The notes beneath the pieces are model-generated. The model was not told the DNA's origin. It made no database searches and worked only from the letters and a program-made list of their open reading frames with translations. DNA of 64,000 nt, taken from Bryobacteraceae bacterium (GTDB lineage Bacteria; Acidobacteriota; Terriglobia; Bryobacterales; Bryobacteraceae). The stretch lies in contig JAIEMJ010000003.1 of NCBI GenBank assembly GCA_019752335.1, forward strand, positions 62,001 through 126,000. The letters run 5' to 3'. Numbering within the stretch: position 1 is the stretch's first letter; each line of letters starts with the position of its first letter. Position numbers and translations under genes: made by a program. Below are positions 1-9,817 of the stretch, piece after piece.

Positions 1-23
1 ACTGCGGGAGGATTTGCGGCTTA

Positions 24-716
24 TTACGTGTTCAACACCGTTAGCTCACTTTCTTCCGCGCCTTGAAACGCTATTGCCGCCTGCCAGCGAACGCCCTGGG
101 ATCGCTCGGGAATGTGAATCACGGCCCGTCTGAGAGCGTGGCCAATCCAGCCAAGGAAACGCTTTTTTGTACCCTTCACAACGACCGGGTCGCATCCGAT
201 GCCGATGAGTCGCTCGACCGAATTCTTAGACTCGATCATACGAACAAACCAGTCATTCCACTCTGGAAGGACGGGAAGTCCAAAGCGTGCGCCGAGCCGA
301 TAGAGGAGAAACGTAGGATCACTCTCGACGAGGATCGTGCGCCGGGCGCGTGGATCGCCACCGATTCGCGTTCTTGCGAGTTCTGCGGAGATCGCTATCA
401 GATGACGAAGCGGCCGCCGTCGCCCGGGAATATTGATCGAAGCACGAAAGACTTCGGGATCTTTGCCCAGCGAAATCATCAACCGGTCGAGCGCCGGTGC
501 CGTGGCATAAAAGCGGGCCTCATCGGCGATCGCGGCGGCGATTGCTGCGACTTCTTGATCGTTGCCGATCACCGACAGAAGGTGGCACTGCGCGCTCCCA
601 CCTTCAGCCGCTCGCTCCGCAACCAGTCGGTCGAGGTGAAGCGTGACGTCGGTCGCCGTATCGCGGAGCACCTTAATGAACTGCAGCTTACCCGTGCGGA
701 GGTGCGCATTCTTCAT
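24..716 (-). CDS. Hypothetical protein, 230 aa
   Basis: I do not recognise this protein. It is soluble-looking, with no signal peptide or membrane segment. The first half is helical and alanine-rich (about residues 30-75) and the C-terminal part is basic. Its start overlaps the end of the upstream methyltransferase gene by 29 bases on the same strand, so the two are probably co-transcribed and translationally coupled. The reading frame is open throughout and is the best frame here. No function is inferred beyond membership of the methyltransferase operon. Confidence 0.6.
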   Translation of the reverse strand: MKNAHLRTGKLQFIKVLRDTATDVTLHLDRLVAERAAEGGSAQCHLLSVIGNDQEVAAIAAAIADEARFYATAPALDRLMISLGKDPEVFRASINIPGRRRPLRHLIAISAELARTRIGGDPRARRTILVESDPTFLLYRLGARFGLPVLPEWNDWFVRMIESKNSVERLIGIGCDPVVVKGTKKRFLGWIGHALRRAVIHIPERSQGVRWQAAIAFQGAEESELTVLNT

Positions 717-1761
717 GCTTCTTACTCCCGTCTTCGAGGATCGCCGTGGTACCGTCCGCGTATACCAGGGTGAGGGCCTGCGTGAAGCGCTCTCGCTCCC
801 GAATTGTCGTTATTCCGTCTTCGTCGGTCTCCTCAAAGCGGTCGGTCACTTTGACAGACTCCCACCTCGCGACGTGAAGGCTGGGTCCATCACCGAAAAT
901 GCCATTGAGCAGACCGGCCGTCGTTAAAAGACCGATGTGGCCGCCGTGAAGAGGGGTAAGGGGCCTTCCGGTCGCGCGCGCTTCCGGCGCGAACAGAATT
1001 CGACCGGCTTGCCTGTACGCCGCGGATCCAGGGAGGAGGTCCTCGACAGTATCCAGAGGAATACCTCGATAGATGAGCTGAGCCGCCTCGCTCGGTGGAA
1101 CTTCGAACTGGCGATCCGGTTCCGCCGGTAAGGGAGTCAAGTCGACGTACTCTCGTCCAAGAGCCAGCAGCTTGCCTTTTGCCCGCTGGACATCCCCATC
1201 CTTTAGCTGGTCGCGTTCGCGCCTGGTGCGGCGCACACCGAAGAGGACGACTTGCTTGTAGCGAATCGATTCAGGGTCGCTGAGGCGATAGACAGCCTTG
1301 TCACGAAAGTGGACTGCCAGAACGTCAGCGCACGTGGCCAGCCGGTCTCCCGGAACCACAAGGATGAGAACCCCGCCTGGCTTCAACCACCGATATGTGT
1401 GGTCGAGGAACAACTGCTCCATGCGGATGTTTCGTCCCTCCCCGACCTCGAAGTCGTAGGGCGGGTTCAGGAACAGCAGGGAGAACGATTCCACAGCGCA
1501 GTGGACATCGAAGCAGTTGCCCTGAACTACGTTGTCGACGATCGCCCGGGCTGCTTCCGCTCGGAATGCATCGAGTTCGACCGCGTAACGCCGAGCCTTG
1601 GCCTGAGATGTGACGGCCGCGAACGCGGCTCCTGTTCCGGCGCACGGATCGAGCAGGCTTGCATCAACATTCTCGCCGAAGAATAGGAACCGCCGGATGT
1701 TTTCCGCCTCACGCTGCGGTAACGGGTAATATCCGAGCTTTTGTCTCGCGATCCCTCGCAC
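688..1761 (-). CDS. DUF6094-type SAM-dependent DNA methyltransferase-like protein
   Basis: This 357-residue protein has the SAM-binding motif DPCAGTG at residues 38-44 and an amino-methylase catalytic motif NPPY at 99-102. Those are the motifs of N6-adenine or N4-cytosine DNA methylases. The N-terminal YYPLP-type opening and the motif layout match the DUF6094 proteins common on mobile elements, for which the target is not known to me. No restriction enzyme lies next to it, so an orphan methylase is likely. The GTG start at 1761 is chosen because AGGAGG lies 8 bases upstream. The leader carries a CAA-triplet run. It overlaps the following 230-aa gene. Confidence 0.8.
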   Translation of the reverse strand: MRGIARQKLGYYPLPQREAENIRRFLFFGENVDASLLDPCAGTGAAFAAVTSQAKARRYAVELDAFRAEAARAIVDNVVQGNCFDVHCAVESFSLLFLNPPYDFEVGEGRNIRMEQLFLDHTYRWLKPGGVLILVVPGDRLATCADVLAVHFRDKAVYRLSDPESIRYKQVVLFGVRRTRRERDQLKDGDVQRAKGKLLALGREYVDLTPLPAEPDRQFEVPPSEAAQLIYRGIPLDTVEDLLPGSAAYRQAGRILFAPEARATGRPLTPLHGGHIGLLTTAGLLNGIFGDGPSLHVARWESVKVTDRFEETDEDGITTIRERERFTQALTLVYADGTTAILEDGSKKHEECAPPHG

Positions 1762-1766
1762 AGGTG

Positions 1767-1809
1767 TTTCCTCCTATTTTGGGGTTTGTTGTTGTTGTTG
1801 TTGCTGCTG
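1767..1809 (-). promoter_or_regulatory. Leader with CAA repeat and strong ribosome binding site
   Basis: Read on the minus strand, the methyltransferase leader has two CAG and six CAA triplets (positions 1786-1809), then a CCCC run and AGGAGG placed 8 bases before the GTG start. CAA runs are unstructured and are known to help ribosome loading, so a role in translation is inferred. The repeat could also vary in copy number. Confidence 0.45.
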
Positions 1810-2317
1810 TGACTTGAACCACAATGGCAATGACTGCCATTTAATGCTTCCGATCCTATGTCGTCGCTGCATTCGGAGCCCATCGCTCAACGTGCGGTGT
1901 TATGCGAAACCTTCCGAGGTGCGTTTCGGCGGGTTGGCAGAGTTAAAGACCGTTCATGGCGTTATTACCGCTGGCACGCGCACGTTCCCGGAAAGCATTT
2001 GCTGGTCGGGACGCTAAGCACTTGGCGACCAAGCACGATCTTTCCCTCAGACCCCGTGTTCGGGACGACCGGCAGGGCCAAGGTCCGAGTCGGCGTTTTC
2101 GCTCAACTGGATTACTTCCTGTTTGCCGACCATCAAACCAGAATCCAGATGAACGCATCCGCGCATACGGCTTTTCCCGTCAGGTTGCCATTCTGCCGAC
2201 GCTCGGGGTCGCGCCCGACTCGCGGCGCATCACCACTTCGAGCCGCTGAGTGATCGAACCTCTGCGCTTGCGCCGGGCCAGTTCGCTCAAGCCACGCGGA
2301 CGCGCGATAATGGTGTC
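1810..2317. other. 508-bp intergenic region, no gene seen
   Basis: This stretch separates the minus-strand methyltransferase from the plus-strand HEPN pair. Short frames here have no good ribosome site and unconvincing composition. A small inverted repeat (AATGGCA at 1823-1829, TGCCATT at 1835-1841) is the only local structure noted. Divergent promoters are expected here, but I cannot place them. Confidence 0.4.
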
Positions 2318-2635
2318 GTGCAAGTCCCCGCCGGATACGTCAATCAAGCCCAGCTTGGAGGTATCATCACCGAAGCTGCGCAACATTTGGCGCCGGAGGT
2401 TGTACACGTCACGTACAGCCTGGGACCGGATTCGACCGGAGAACCGTCGCTATTCTTCCGCATCCTACTGGCTGATGCATATATCCGCGAAGAAACGATC
2501 GCCGACCTCACGGGCCGGATTTCAGCAGCCCTTTTCGACGCCATAAGACCCATTGAGAACTGGGGTTTGCGGCCGTATTTTAACTTCAGGAGCAAGTCTG
2601 AGCAAGACCGCCGCCGTGATCCTGGCTGGATATAG
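2318..2635 (+). CDS. Small partner protein of a HEPN gene, 105 aa
   Basis: The protein contains a conserved-looking block (YSLGPDSTGEPSLFFRILL, about residues 33-51) and ends with a YFNFRSKSEQ segment. I associate this pattern with small proteins encoded directly upstream of HEPN-domain genes. It starts with GTG at 2318, and its TAG stop abuts the ATG of the next gene, so the two are translationally coupled. The biochemical role is not known. A toxin-antitoxin-like or nucleotidyltransferase-associated pair is possible but inferred. Confidence 0.6.
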   Translation: MQVPAGYVNQAQLGGIITEAAQHLAPEVVHVTYSLGPDSTGEPSLFFRILLADAYIREETIADLTGRISAALFDAIRPIENWGLRPYFNFRSKSEQDRRRDPGWI

Positions 2636-3109
2636 ATGGCGTATCACGACGATCTGCTTCAGCAGGCACTTCAGCTTGTGCGTATTGATCCACCGAGCCA
2701 GCTGACCTTGCGGCGCGCGGTATCTGCCGCCTACTACGCTGTGTTCCATTTCCTGATTGCGGAAGCGACGTCCAATTGGAGCAATGTGTCCCTGCGTACA
2801 GCTTTGGGGCGAGCCTATGATCACGGCATCATGAAAACCGCGTCCAACCGAATCCTGAACCCCAAAGATTTTCCTTTCACCGGCGAGGACAAGGCGGTCG
2901 TGGCCAACCTTCGATTCGTCGCTCAAGCATTCAGCCAGCTTCAGGAGGACAGACACTTTGCGGACTACAACCTCACTACGGATCTTGACCCCGTGGAGGC
3001 GTTAACGCAGGTAAAGTCAGCGGAGAGAATCTTCAGCGTGTGGCCGACGATACAGGGAGAGCAGATCGCCCAGGCGTATCTGGTATCCCTTCTTGTAAAG
3101 CGAGTATAG
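2636..3109 (+). CDS. HEPN-domain protein (UPF0332-like), 157 aa
   Basis: The N-terminal segment has the helical pattern LRRAVSAAYYAVFHFLI (about residues 25-41), which is the hallmark of the RxxxxAYYAxFH class of HEPN proteins. Many HEPN proteins are RNases or toxins that act with a small antitoxin or nucleotidyltransferase. This one follows its partner with no intergenic gap. The canonical R-x4-6-H RNase motif is not obvious, so activity is uncertain. The pair sits on the plus strand, opposite to the surrounding element genes, which fits an independent defence or stability cassette. Confidence 0.7.
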   Translation: MAYHDDLLQQALQLVRIDPPSQLTLRRAVSAAYYAVFHFLIAEATSNWSNVSLRTALGRAYDHGIMKTASNRILNPKDFPFTGEDKAVVANLRFVAQAFSQLQEDRHFADYNLTTDLDPVEALTQVKSAERIFSVWPTIQGEQIAQAYLVSLLVKRV

Positions 3110-3280
3110 GCTGCACTAGGGAGTTCTGCGTGCGGTAAAATCTTCAGCCCAACTGCTTTTCGCGGCGACCGATGTGCACTTCGGTCTGATTGACCACAGA
3201 TGGACCCAGCCGAGGTTACATTCAGATCGAGGACCTCATGAAGCGCGAAGCGGATGTGCCGCGTGAGGAAAGGAAGTGGT

Positions 3281-3811
<531 letters not shown>

Positions 3812-3972
3812 TCTCGCGACTTGCCGGATGGAAATCGCCGCTGAAGTAGTTCGTCGTGTGCATGGTTCTCAGCGATGGCCGTCAACTTCGACCTCGCCTT
3901 TTTTCCAGCTACGCCGTTTGCATTCGAGCAGGAGCTTGAGGGCAGCCTGGGCACACGCCAAGTGCTTCTCGC

Positions 3973-4720
3973 TTATTTCACGAGAAATACAATGTGTGAG
4001 CACCAAGCGGCAGTCAAGTCGATTCTCATTGAGCGGCCTCCTTCCGTCGTGGCATCGTAAACTCCGGGTTCGACGTCATCGAAAGAGAACTGCCCGAGGC
4101 CGTCTGTAGTTGTTGAACGCGTTCCCTTCTCAGCACGCAAATAGACGAGGGCACCAGCGATATTCTTTCCCTCATCCAGTTTCGCCACCTGCCCAGTTAC
4201 TCGCGCAGGCAAACGCTGCCCGGCGACCCATGCACGGAGAATCTGAAGGTCGTGACCGGCCTGCTCAGCTAACTTGATCCGCTGACACGTGCTGGTCATC
4301 CATTGCTGTTCGTGACCATCGTAATAAGCTTCGACGAGCCAAAGCTCACCTTCGCGAAACGCGGGAACCTGCTGCGGGATGCGGCCGACGAATACATCAG
4401 AAGTCAAGCCAACGGTGAACTCGGCTGATTCAGCACCAACGAAGTTCTCAGCCACTTCAAAGATGGCAAACGGATAATCCTTCTCAACGGCCTGTACCGG
4501 GTCTCCGACTTGCCTTCGCCCCGAAGAAACAGTGTCAGGCTGCCGCATACCAGTGGCGGCTCGTGAAACGGTAGGCGCGGGCGTCGTCACGCGCTGAAGT
4601 CTTATCCGTACGGTCTGGTAGCTTCTGGCAAAAGGACAACTTCGGAGCACACGATCCGAGCAGGGGCCATGGAGCCAAGCTGGCTAGGATGCAAACCGAC
4701 CAGAGAGTCCACAGAGACAT
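3973..4720 (-). pseudogene. Secreted carboxypeptidase-regulatory-like domain protein, frameshifted near its N terminus
   Basis: One frame beginning at 4720 encodes a signal-peptide-like start (MSLWTLWSVCILASLAPWPL) followed by a Cys-containing segment. The rest, in another frame from about 4600 down to 3973, encodes a mature domain. This ends with ARVTGQVAKLDEGKNIAGA, then TTTDGLGQFSFDDVEPGVY, a beta-sandwich repeat typical of carboxypeptidase-regulatory-like domains that are abundant in Acidobacteria. One frameshift separates the two parts. It is probably a periplasmic or surface protein of unknown role. It is not linked to the conjugation genes. Confidence 0.6.
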
Positions 4721-5299
4721 GTCAATATTCTACTTCTTCATCGTTGTAAGCCCGTGACGTCGCGGCGACTCTTGCGGGCGGGATCGCCAGCCGAAACCCG
4801 CGGTCATCGTTACTGCAGGCCACCGAAATCGGGACTCCGTTTCCCACACCGTATGTCGAGAGTAGAGGCGCCTAGTGGCGCCGTTTGGCCCAGTTCGTCT
4901 GGTGGTTGCGGGGGCAGATCTCCGGCGGGACAGATTGACAAGAATTATGGCACATGGCGTTCTCCGAGCTCCACTTGGCACGCAAACGCCCAATAATGAG
5001 ATGTGGCCTGCCAACGATGATCCTCGCTCAGTCCGAGGATCGTAAGGATCCCGCCTTGTCGTCAAAGGGGGGAATGCTTCGCCGTCTTCGAGATACTGAT
5101 CCGTTGAAATTGAACGGTGTCGGCACTGCTGGCTCCATTCCATCCAATATGCTCCCCCTTCAAGCGGAAGGTCGGGAACTCACTACAACCAGCTAAGTAT
5201 CTGAATTAACAGCATCATGGGGAGGCCGCGCTGCATTGGCTTGGGAGACTTTTGAATTCGAGATCCGTCTCGTTTAGACTATTGGCGGAGAGGAAACCG
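4721..5299. other. 579-bp region, no supported gene
   Basis: Short frames occur on both strands, but none has a convincing ribosome site or recognisable product. The region lies between a decayed secreted-protein gene and a two-gene plus-strand unit, and it may hold the promoter of the latter. Confidence 0.4.
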
Positions 5300-5638
5300 A
5301 TGCTTTGTAAGGAATGCGGAGCCGACATTGACGAATTGAACGAGTCCCAACCGGCGTGCCCAGGTTGTGGCGCATCTCCCGCGACCGGCCCCTATGATGT
5401 TGAGCTCCGTGCGCGGCTAGATGAGGCCGCAGCAATGCTCGTTGCCGAACGGACGGGCGAAGACAATAAACTGGCCGACTCCGGCATCGATCTGGACTCA
5501 AGCGATACGAGGATGCCCAGCGATTTGCAGGAGGCCCTGGATGACGCCGAGTCGCTCCTGTTGGCGACGGGCAAGGTCATGTTCGATGTTCCTGAAGGAC
5601 ATCGGTTGTTCACTCTGCCGACGGACCGAATCATGTGA
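5300..5638 (+). CDS. Small zinc-ribbon protein, 112 aa
   Basis: The start at 5300 gives MLCKECGADIDELNESQP followed by a second CPGC pair. The two CxxC pairs (CKEC at residues 3-6 and CPGC about residues 20-23) form a predicted zinc ribbon. The remainder is acidic and helical. GGCGGAGAGGAA lies just upstream, so this ATG is preferred to the upstream one at 5252. The gene precedes the 512-aa J-like gene by 12 bases and is probably co-transcribed with it. The function is unknown. Confidence 0.65.
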   Translation: MLCKECGADIDELNESQPACPGCGASPATGPYDVELRARLDEAAAMLVAERTGEDNKLADSGIDLDSSDTRMPSDLQEALDDAESLLLATGKVMFDVPEGHRLFTLPTDRIM

Positions 5639-5650
5639 GGGGGATTCCTC

Positions 5651-7189
5651 GTGCTGCCGGCCGCAACGCCGCGTTCCGAACGGTCGCCCGGGTCCCACAC
5701 GGCGCGAACAGTCGTAAGACTCGAGCCCAACGGCCCCCAGGTCCGAGCGGACTTTGAGGATGAGACATCGCTAACGATCAGCCGCTTTCTTGCCGGCTTC
5801 ATCCGATGTTCCGACCAGATCGAATTCGATCCGACCTCCGGCGTTTCGACTCGTGAACTACGCATCGTGCAAGTGCGGCCGCCGTCGCAGTTATACTTTG
5901 CGCCGATCGGCTATGTGACGCAACCAAAGCCGGACAAACGGGACGAGTACTTTACGCGCGCGCTCGTCTGCGATAGCCGATTAGGCATCAAGCATATTCA
6001 CCTCCCGAACGCCGCAGTCCGGGACTATTTCTATTTTGGCAATCGACGACGATCCGGCTGTGCCGAGCAGACCCTTTACGACCTATTGCAAGTAGACCCT
6101 GACGCTGATTTCGGGGCGTTGAGGTTAGGACTGAAGGTCCGCCTGCTTGAGCTTGAGGGATCGTCCGCTCCCACTCAGCAGAAGCAACCAGTGGAACGCG
6201 CGTTCAACCTTTTAGCCCACCCTGAATTGCGCGCCTGCTATCACGCGCTGTTGCTCGATGCCGATGCGCCCGCGCTGTTTCCTTACGGCGGTTTCGGAAC
6301 AATCCTCGTAGCGGGCGAGTTGTCGCGAGACCGTGAGACATTCTTCGCGCGGAAGATGCTGTCATTTCTGCCCGAGCGTCAAGATCGGCGCTTTCGGGCG
6401 CCCCTCCGGCGGGTCGAGTTCTTCGAAGGAAACGCGGTTTATCGCGACAGCCGGCGCAAAGTCGAGATCTTTCTAGATCCGGTGGTCCTGCCCGTCTCTC
6501 TCGGCGCCACGTGGAACCAGTGGAGGCATTTGGTCAGCACAAAGATCGGCGTGGAAGCGACATTCGTGAAAAGCGGAAAATACCAATTTCGAGGAGGAGA
6601 GTGGCGGCTGCATACCTGGGAAACAGCGCTCCCGAGCCGGATCAAAATCACAATACCGGCTGATGCGCCGAGGGTTGTGGCGAATGCCCAGCAGACGCAC
6701 CATCGGTTTGGTCAGTTCTTCGACGCGCTCGAGGATATTCGTCTGCGCCTGGAACGTCAGCCCATCGAGCGCGCCGAGCTGGCTCGGATCTGTGACAATC
6801 TCCGGATCCCGCCTGATTTTGACATCGCGCAAATATCGTGGAGAGCGAACTACGACAAGTACTACTACGATCAGCTTCTCAAGCGCACCCGGCAGATGTT
6901 CCTATTTCGCGGCGAGTTCATTTTCGAGCTGGAGCGAACTGTCGTCGTCGAGGTTCCTCAACAAGGCCATGCAACGTATGTTTTCGTTCGGCCAGCAAAT
7001 CTCGATCAGTGGGTCGGCGACTATGCCCGAACCACGAAAGAGGAGATTCGTCAGAACCGTGCCAACGTCGCAGAACGTCTTGGCTTCGTGGGGAGGATCG
7101 CACATGGCCGCAATCCGCGCGCCTGGCTCCGTGAGCTTCGCGTGAGAGCGGGCGAACCGGTCGAATACTCTCTCGCGGTCGAAACCTGA
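5651..7189 (+). CDS. Hypothetical 512-aa protein with degenerate J-like segment
   Basis: Residues 141-203 (TLYDLLQVDPDADFGALRLG, then a helix, then VERAFNLLAHPELRACYHAL) follow the YxLLxV...AxxxLxxPxxRxxYD pattern of a J-domain. The HPD tripeptide that stimulates Hsp70 ATPase is absent, so chaperone stimulation is unlikely and a structural or docking role is more plausible. The C-terminal 300 residues are unrecognised mixed alpha/beta sequence with a Tyr-rich NYDKYYYDQLL patch. It starts with GTG after GAGGGGG and converges on the PRTRC ThiF gene. No other function can be assigned. Confidence 0.6.
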   Translation: MLPAATPRSERSPGSHTARTVVRLEPNGPQVRADFEDETSLTISRFLAGFIRCSDQIEFDPTSGVSTRELRIVQVRPPSQLYFAPIGYVTQPKPDKRDEYFTRALVCDSRLGIKHIHLPNAAVRDYFYFGNRRRSGCAEQTLYDLLQVDPDADFGALRLGLKVRLLELEGSSAPTQQKQPVERAFNLLAHPELRACYHALLLDADAPALFPYGGFGTILVAGELSRDRETFFARKMLSFLPERQDRRFRAPLRRVEFFEGNAVYRDSRRKVEIFLDPVVLPVSLGATWNQWRHLVSTKIGVEATFVKSGKYQFRGGEWRLHTWETALPSRIKITIPADAPRVVANAQQTHHRFGQFFDALEDIRLRLERQPIERAELARICDNLRIPPDFDIAQISWRANYDKYYYDQLLKRTRQMFLFRGEFIFELERTVVVEVPQQGHATYVFVRPANLDQWVGDYARTTKEEIRQNRANVAERLGFVGRIAHGRNPRAWLRELRVRAGEPVEYSLAVET

Positions 7190-7231
7190 ACAGGTGGAAG
7201 CTCCCGGACGCCGTAGCCAGGCTCGAAATGA

Positions 7232-8017
7232 TCATCGAGCCAGCCGGCTTCCTCTGCGTCGCAAGGCCCGCCACACGGCGGGATCCGCAGCAAGCGGTTG
7301 TACCCGGCTTCCGGCGACATTAACGAAGGCGCCGTGGTAGTCGATCGAACCGCGACGGAAGAGTTGCGCGAGGAGCGCCAGGGCATGATTGGCAAGCGTC
7401 GGGTTGACGAACGGCTCTTGCCGTTCCAACGCTTCCGCAGCGCTGCAACTAGGCAAGCCGTCGTTGTCGAGTGCGGGCTCGACCATTTCCGGGAAGAGTT
7501 CGGCGATCGTTCGCAGACGAGAAGCGGAGCGCTTATTGCCCCAGTTCCAGGGCTGACCTAAGACATACTGACCGCCTGTCGCGTGGTTCCCCAAATCCAG
7601 CCAGTACGACACGTTGCTTCGCTGCCCGGTTACCTTTCGAGCAATGACCTGCCGCGCGGCCCGGGAATCGACGCATCCGATCACGATGTCCGTGCGATCC
7701 ACCTTCGTCCGTTCTGACAGGTGTTCCGGAACAGCCTGCCAGCGCAGGCCCCAGAACAGATTGAGTCGAGAAATCAGCACAACGGCCTTAAAATGGCCAA
7801 TCTCCGCCTGGCAATACGGCTGCCGAACACAGTTCGTAGGCGAAACGACGTCACCGTCCATGAGAACGACTTCCAATCCTCCAAGGTGACCGTGAACGAC
7901 TAATGCCTGATGAAGATAGGGCAGACCGGCAGTGATAGCGCTGCCGGTTCCGCCGCATCCAACCACAAGGACCCGCACGGGACGCCGAATCAGATCGGGT
8001 GACAGATAGTGCGTCAA
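7232..8017 (-). CDS. PRTRC system ThiF family protein
   Basis: This 261-residue E1-like protein has the nucleotide-binding loop VVGCGGTGS at residues 18-26, then an acidic VLMDGDVVSPTN segment and NCVRQ, as in ThiF/MoeB/E1 enzymes. The neighbouring B and F genes identify it as the ThiF member of the PRTRC (ParB-related, ThiF-related cassette) system of plasmids and integrative elements. E1 proteins adenylate a C-terminal Gly of a ubiquitin-like partner. No such partner is evident here and the cassette's function is unknown. It starts 3 bases after the B gene and is therefore operonic. Confidence 0.85.
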   Translation of the reverse strand: MTHYLSPDLIRRPVRVLVVGCGGTGSAITAGLPYLHQALVVHGHLGGLEVVLMDGDVVSPTNCVRQPYCQAEIGHFKAVVLISRLNLFWGLRWQAVPEHLSERTKVDRTDIVIGCVDSRAARQVIARKVTGQRSNVSYWLDLGNHATGGQYVLGQPWNWGNKRSASRLRTIAELFPEMVEPALDNDGLPSCSAAEALERQEPFVNPTLANHALALLAQLFRRGSIDYHGAFVNVAGSRVQPLAADPAVWRALRRRGSRLAR

Positions 8018-8020
8018 GAT

Positions 8021-8728
8021 TCACCTCCGTTCAACGAACTGTTGCAACGTCTCCCGCGCGTCCGTCAGGTACTCCGCTGGAAATGGTTTGCGGCTCCCCT
8101 TCAGTTGCCGGCAGAGAGCCAAGAAGCCTCCAGGATGGCTTGTCAGACGCGCCGCTCCGTAGGCGTGCGTAAACTCGCTTTCGAAGAACCCACGCTCCCA
8201 GCCGTCGATCGTCTCTGCGCCCGACGTTTGCGGGACACGCATCGTGCCGAGGCAGATCTCCCCTGCGTCATTGCCGTTCCAGAACGGCGCCGTCCGCAGC
8301 TTGGTCTTTCCCCCCGGCCGTTCGTTCCTGTCAAGAGCTCGCAGCCACAGCCGTCCACCAGAGACCTTGAAGATCAGGCCAGGGATGGGATATCTCCGGC
8401 CGCTCAGCTCTTTTCCGGCCTCACTCTGCTCGCTGAAGAAGAGTGTCCGATGTTGGGCGGGCGTCCACCAGACCATCAACTCCGAAGTACGGACCAGCAT
8501 ATTCGCCGGCAGAATTTCTGGGGGGACATACGCTCCCAATCCAGCCGACAATGATCGAAGGAATTCGGTCGTGAGCGGCTCTGCTTCCGCGAGGTATGCG
8601 AGGCCTCCTTCGGACTTGGTCTTGACGGGATGCCATGCCGCGAACGCATCGCTTCCCCCCTCATAGACCAACACGGCGCCCGTCAAAACCATCCGCTGCC
8701 CGCCACCGATGCTTACATGAACTCTCAC
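8021..8728 (-). CDS. PRTRC system protein B
   Basis: The 235-residue protein begins with a beta-rich part containing TGAVLVYEGG and AAWHPVKTK. A conserved block follows (LVRTSELMVWWTPAQHRTLF, about residues 77-96), then a basic/aromatic region (LWLRALDRNERPGGKTKL, APFWNGNDAGEICLGTM). These blocks fit my memory of PRTRC protein B. It lies between F and ThiF with 3-6 base gaps, which is the expected cassette order. No catalytic motif is visible and its biochemical role is unknown. Confidence 0.8.
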   Translation of the reverse strand: MRVHVSIGGGQRMVLTGAVLVYEGGSDAFAAWHPVKTKSEGGLAYLAEAEPLTTEFLRSLSAGLGAYVPPEILPANMLVRTSELMVWWTPAQHRTLFFSEQSEAGKELSGRRYPIPGLIFKVSGGRLWLRALDRNERPGGKTKLRTAPFWNGNDAGEICLGTMRVPQTSGAETIDGWERGFFESEFTHAYGAARLTSHPGGFLALCRQLKGSRKPFPAEYLTDARETLQQFVERR

Positions 8729-8734
8729 GGCGCA

Positions 8735-9817
8735 TCACTCCTTATCCCAGGTCATGAGTTTGATGAGACGGGAAGCCAACTGCCAAACTTTACACGCGAC
8801 GGCGAGGGTCCTGAAAGCCACGGCTACGCTGTCCGCATCGGCCGGTTGAAAAGGCAGGATCAGGTTTGGCTCCGGAGCGCATTCCAGCATGCCCTGAGCT
8901 TCCTCGTCAAAGCAACCCTCGATGGCATCATGCTTCTCAAAGACGGCGAGCACCGCCGGCACAGGAGGGTTCGAGTCCATCAATGCCTCTCTCACCGTCG
9001 CCGGCACTTCGGGTCGGCTCTGTGAAACAGAGGCCGCCCGGAGCTCCAGCACACACTCCATGAGGGCCTTGAGCTTTCGGTCTTTGATCGTCGTCAGCAG
9101 GCGTTCGACAGTCTTCTGGCTGAGGGAACGCTTCTTTCCACGTAAGCATCGTGGAATGGCGCCCTCGACGTCAGGCACTTCAATGGGCTCATCGCTTGGA
9201 TCGCTCTCGAACCATTCCCTCATTTGTTCCACACGTTCGGCAGCATCCCGGTAGTCGTAAACGCGAATCCACCGGTTCAGGGCGTCCGTAAAGAAATGAA
9301 AGAAGGTGGCGGGCAGACATGGGTGAATGCGCTCGAGAGAACGCAGCGTCGGCCCGAGAACCACATAACCGGCGCTGTTCGGTTCAACGATCAAGAAAAG
9401 ATCGGTTCCTTCGCCGTCTTCGCCCTGGCCGTGAGGGTCCAAATCGGACACTAAGCCAACATCTAGGTAGAACTCCAAGGCGGCCTCTTTACCGCCATGC
9501 TCGTCGAGCCAACCGCTCAGCGCAAACTCCACAAAGTGGAGAGGATCTCGATTGGCTTTGAACCATGCCTCTGCCGTGACGACTCCGCTCCGAATCAGCC
9601 CCTTGGCCAAAGCAGCACAGGCTTCCACTCCTCCGAAGAGGTGATATTCAAGCGGGATTCCGTCTAGTGCAGGAATTCTCCACGAACTCCCAGGGGCGAT
9701 CAGACCGTGGGTGGCAGCCAGCCCGCGGGAGCTGTCAATCCGCTGCCTTGCCCTCGGCGATGGCCGTCCTTCAACGCTCGCACAAGAACGGAACTCGCCA
9801 GCTTCCAATCCGGGCAT
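8735..9817 (-). CDS. Probable PRTRC system protein F, 360 aa
   Basis: The conserved core runs from IPALDGIPLEYHLFGGVEAC (about residues 48-67) through FLIVEPNSAGYVVLGPTLRS to LNRWIRVYDYRDAAERVEQM (about residues 184-203), with a PDVEGAIPRCLRGK segment after it. Its position just upstream of B supports the F assignment, but I cannot run a profile to confirm it. The ATG at 9817 is chosen because GGAGG lies 8 bases upstream. The first 40 residues look non-conserved, and the true conserved part begins near residue 45. It ends 6 bases before B. Confidence 0.65.
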   Translation of the reverse strand: MPGLEAGEFRSCASVEGRPSPRARQRIDSSRGLAATHGLIAPGSSWRIPALDGIPLEYHLFGGVEACAALAKGLIRSGVVTAEAWFKANRDPLHFVEFALSGWLDEHGGKEAALEFYLDVGLVSDLDPHGQGEDGEGTDLFLIVEPNSAGYVVLGPTLRSLERIHPCLPATFFHFFTDALNRWIRVYDYRDAAERVEQMREWFESDPSDEPIEVPDVEGAIPRCLRGKKRSLSQKTVERLLTTIKDRKLKALMECVLELRAASVSQSRPEVPATVREALMDSNPPVPAVLAVFEKHDAIEGCFDEEAQGMLECAPEPNLILPFQPADADSVAVAFRTLAVACKVWQLASRLIKLMTWDKE

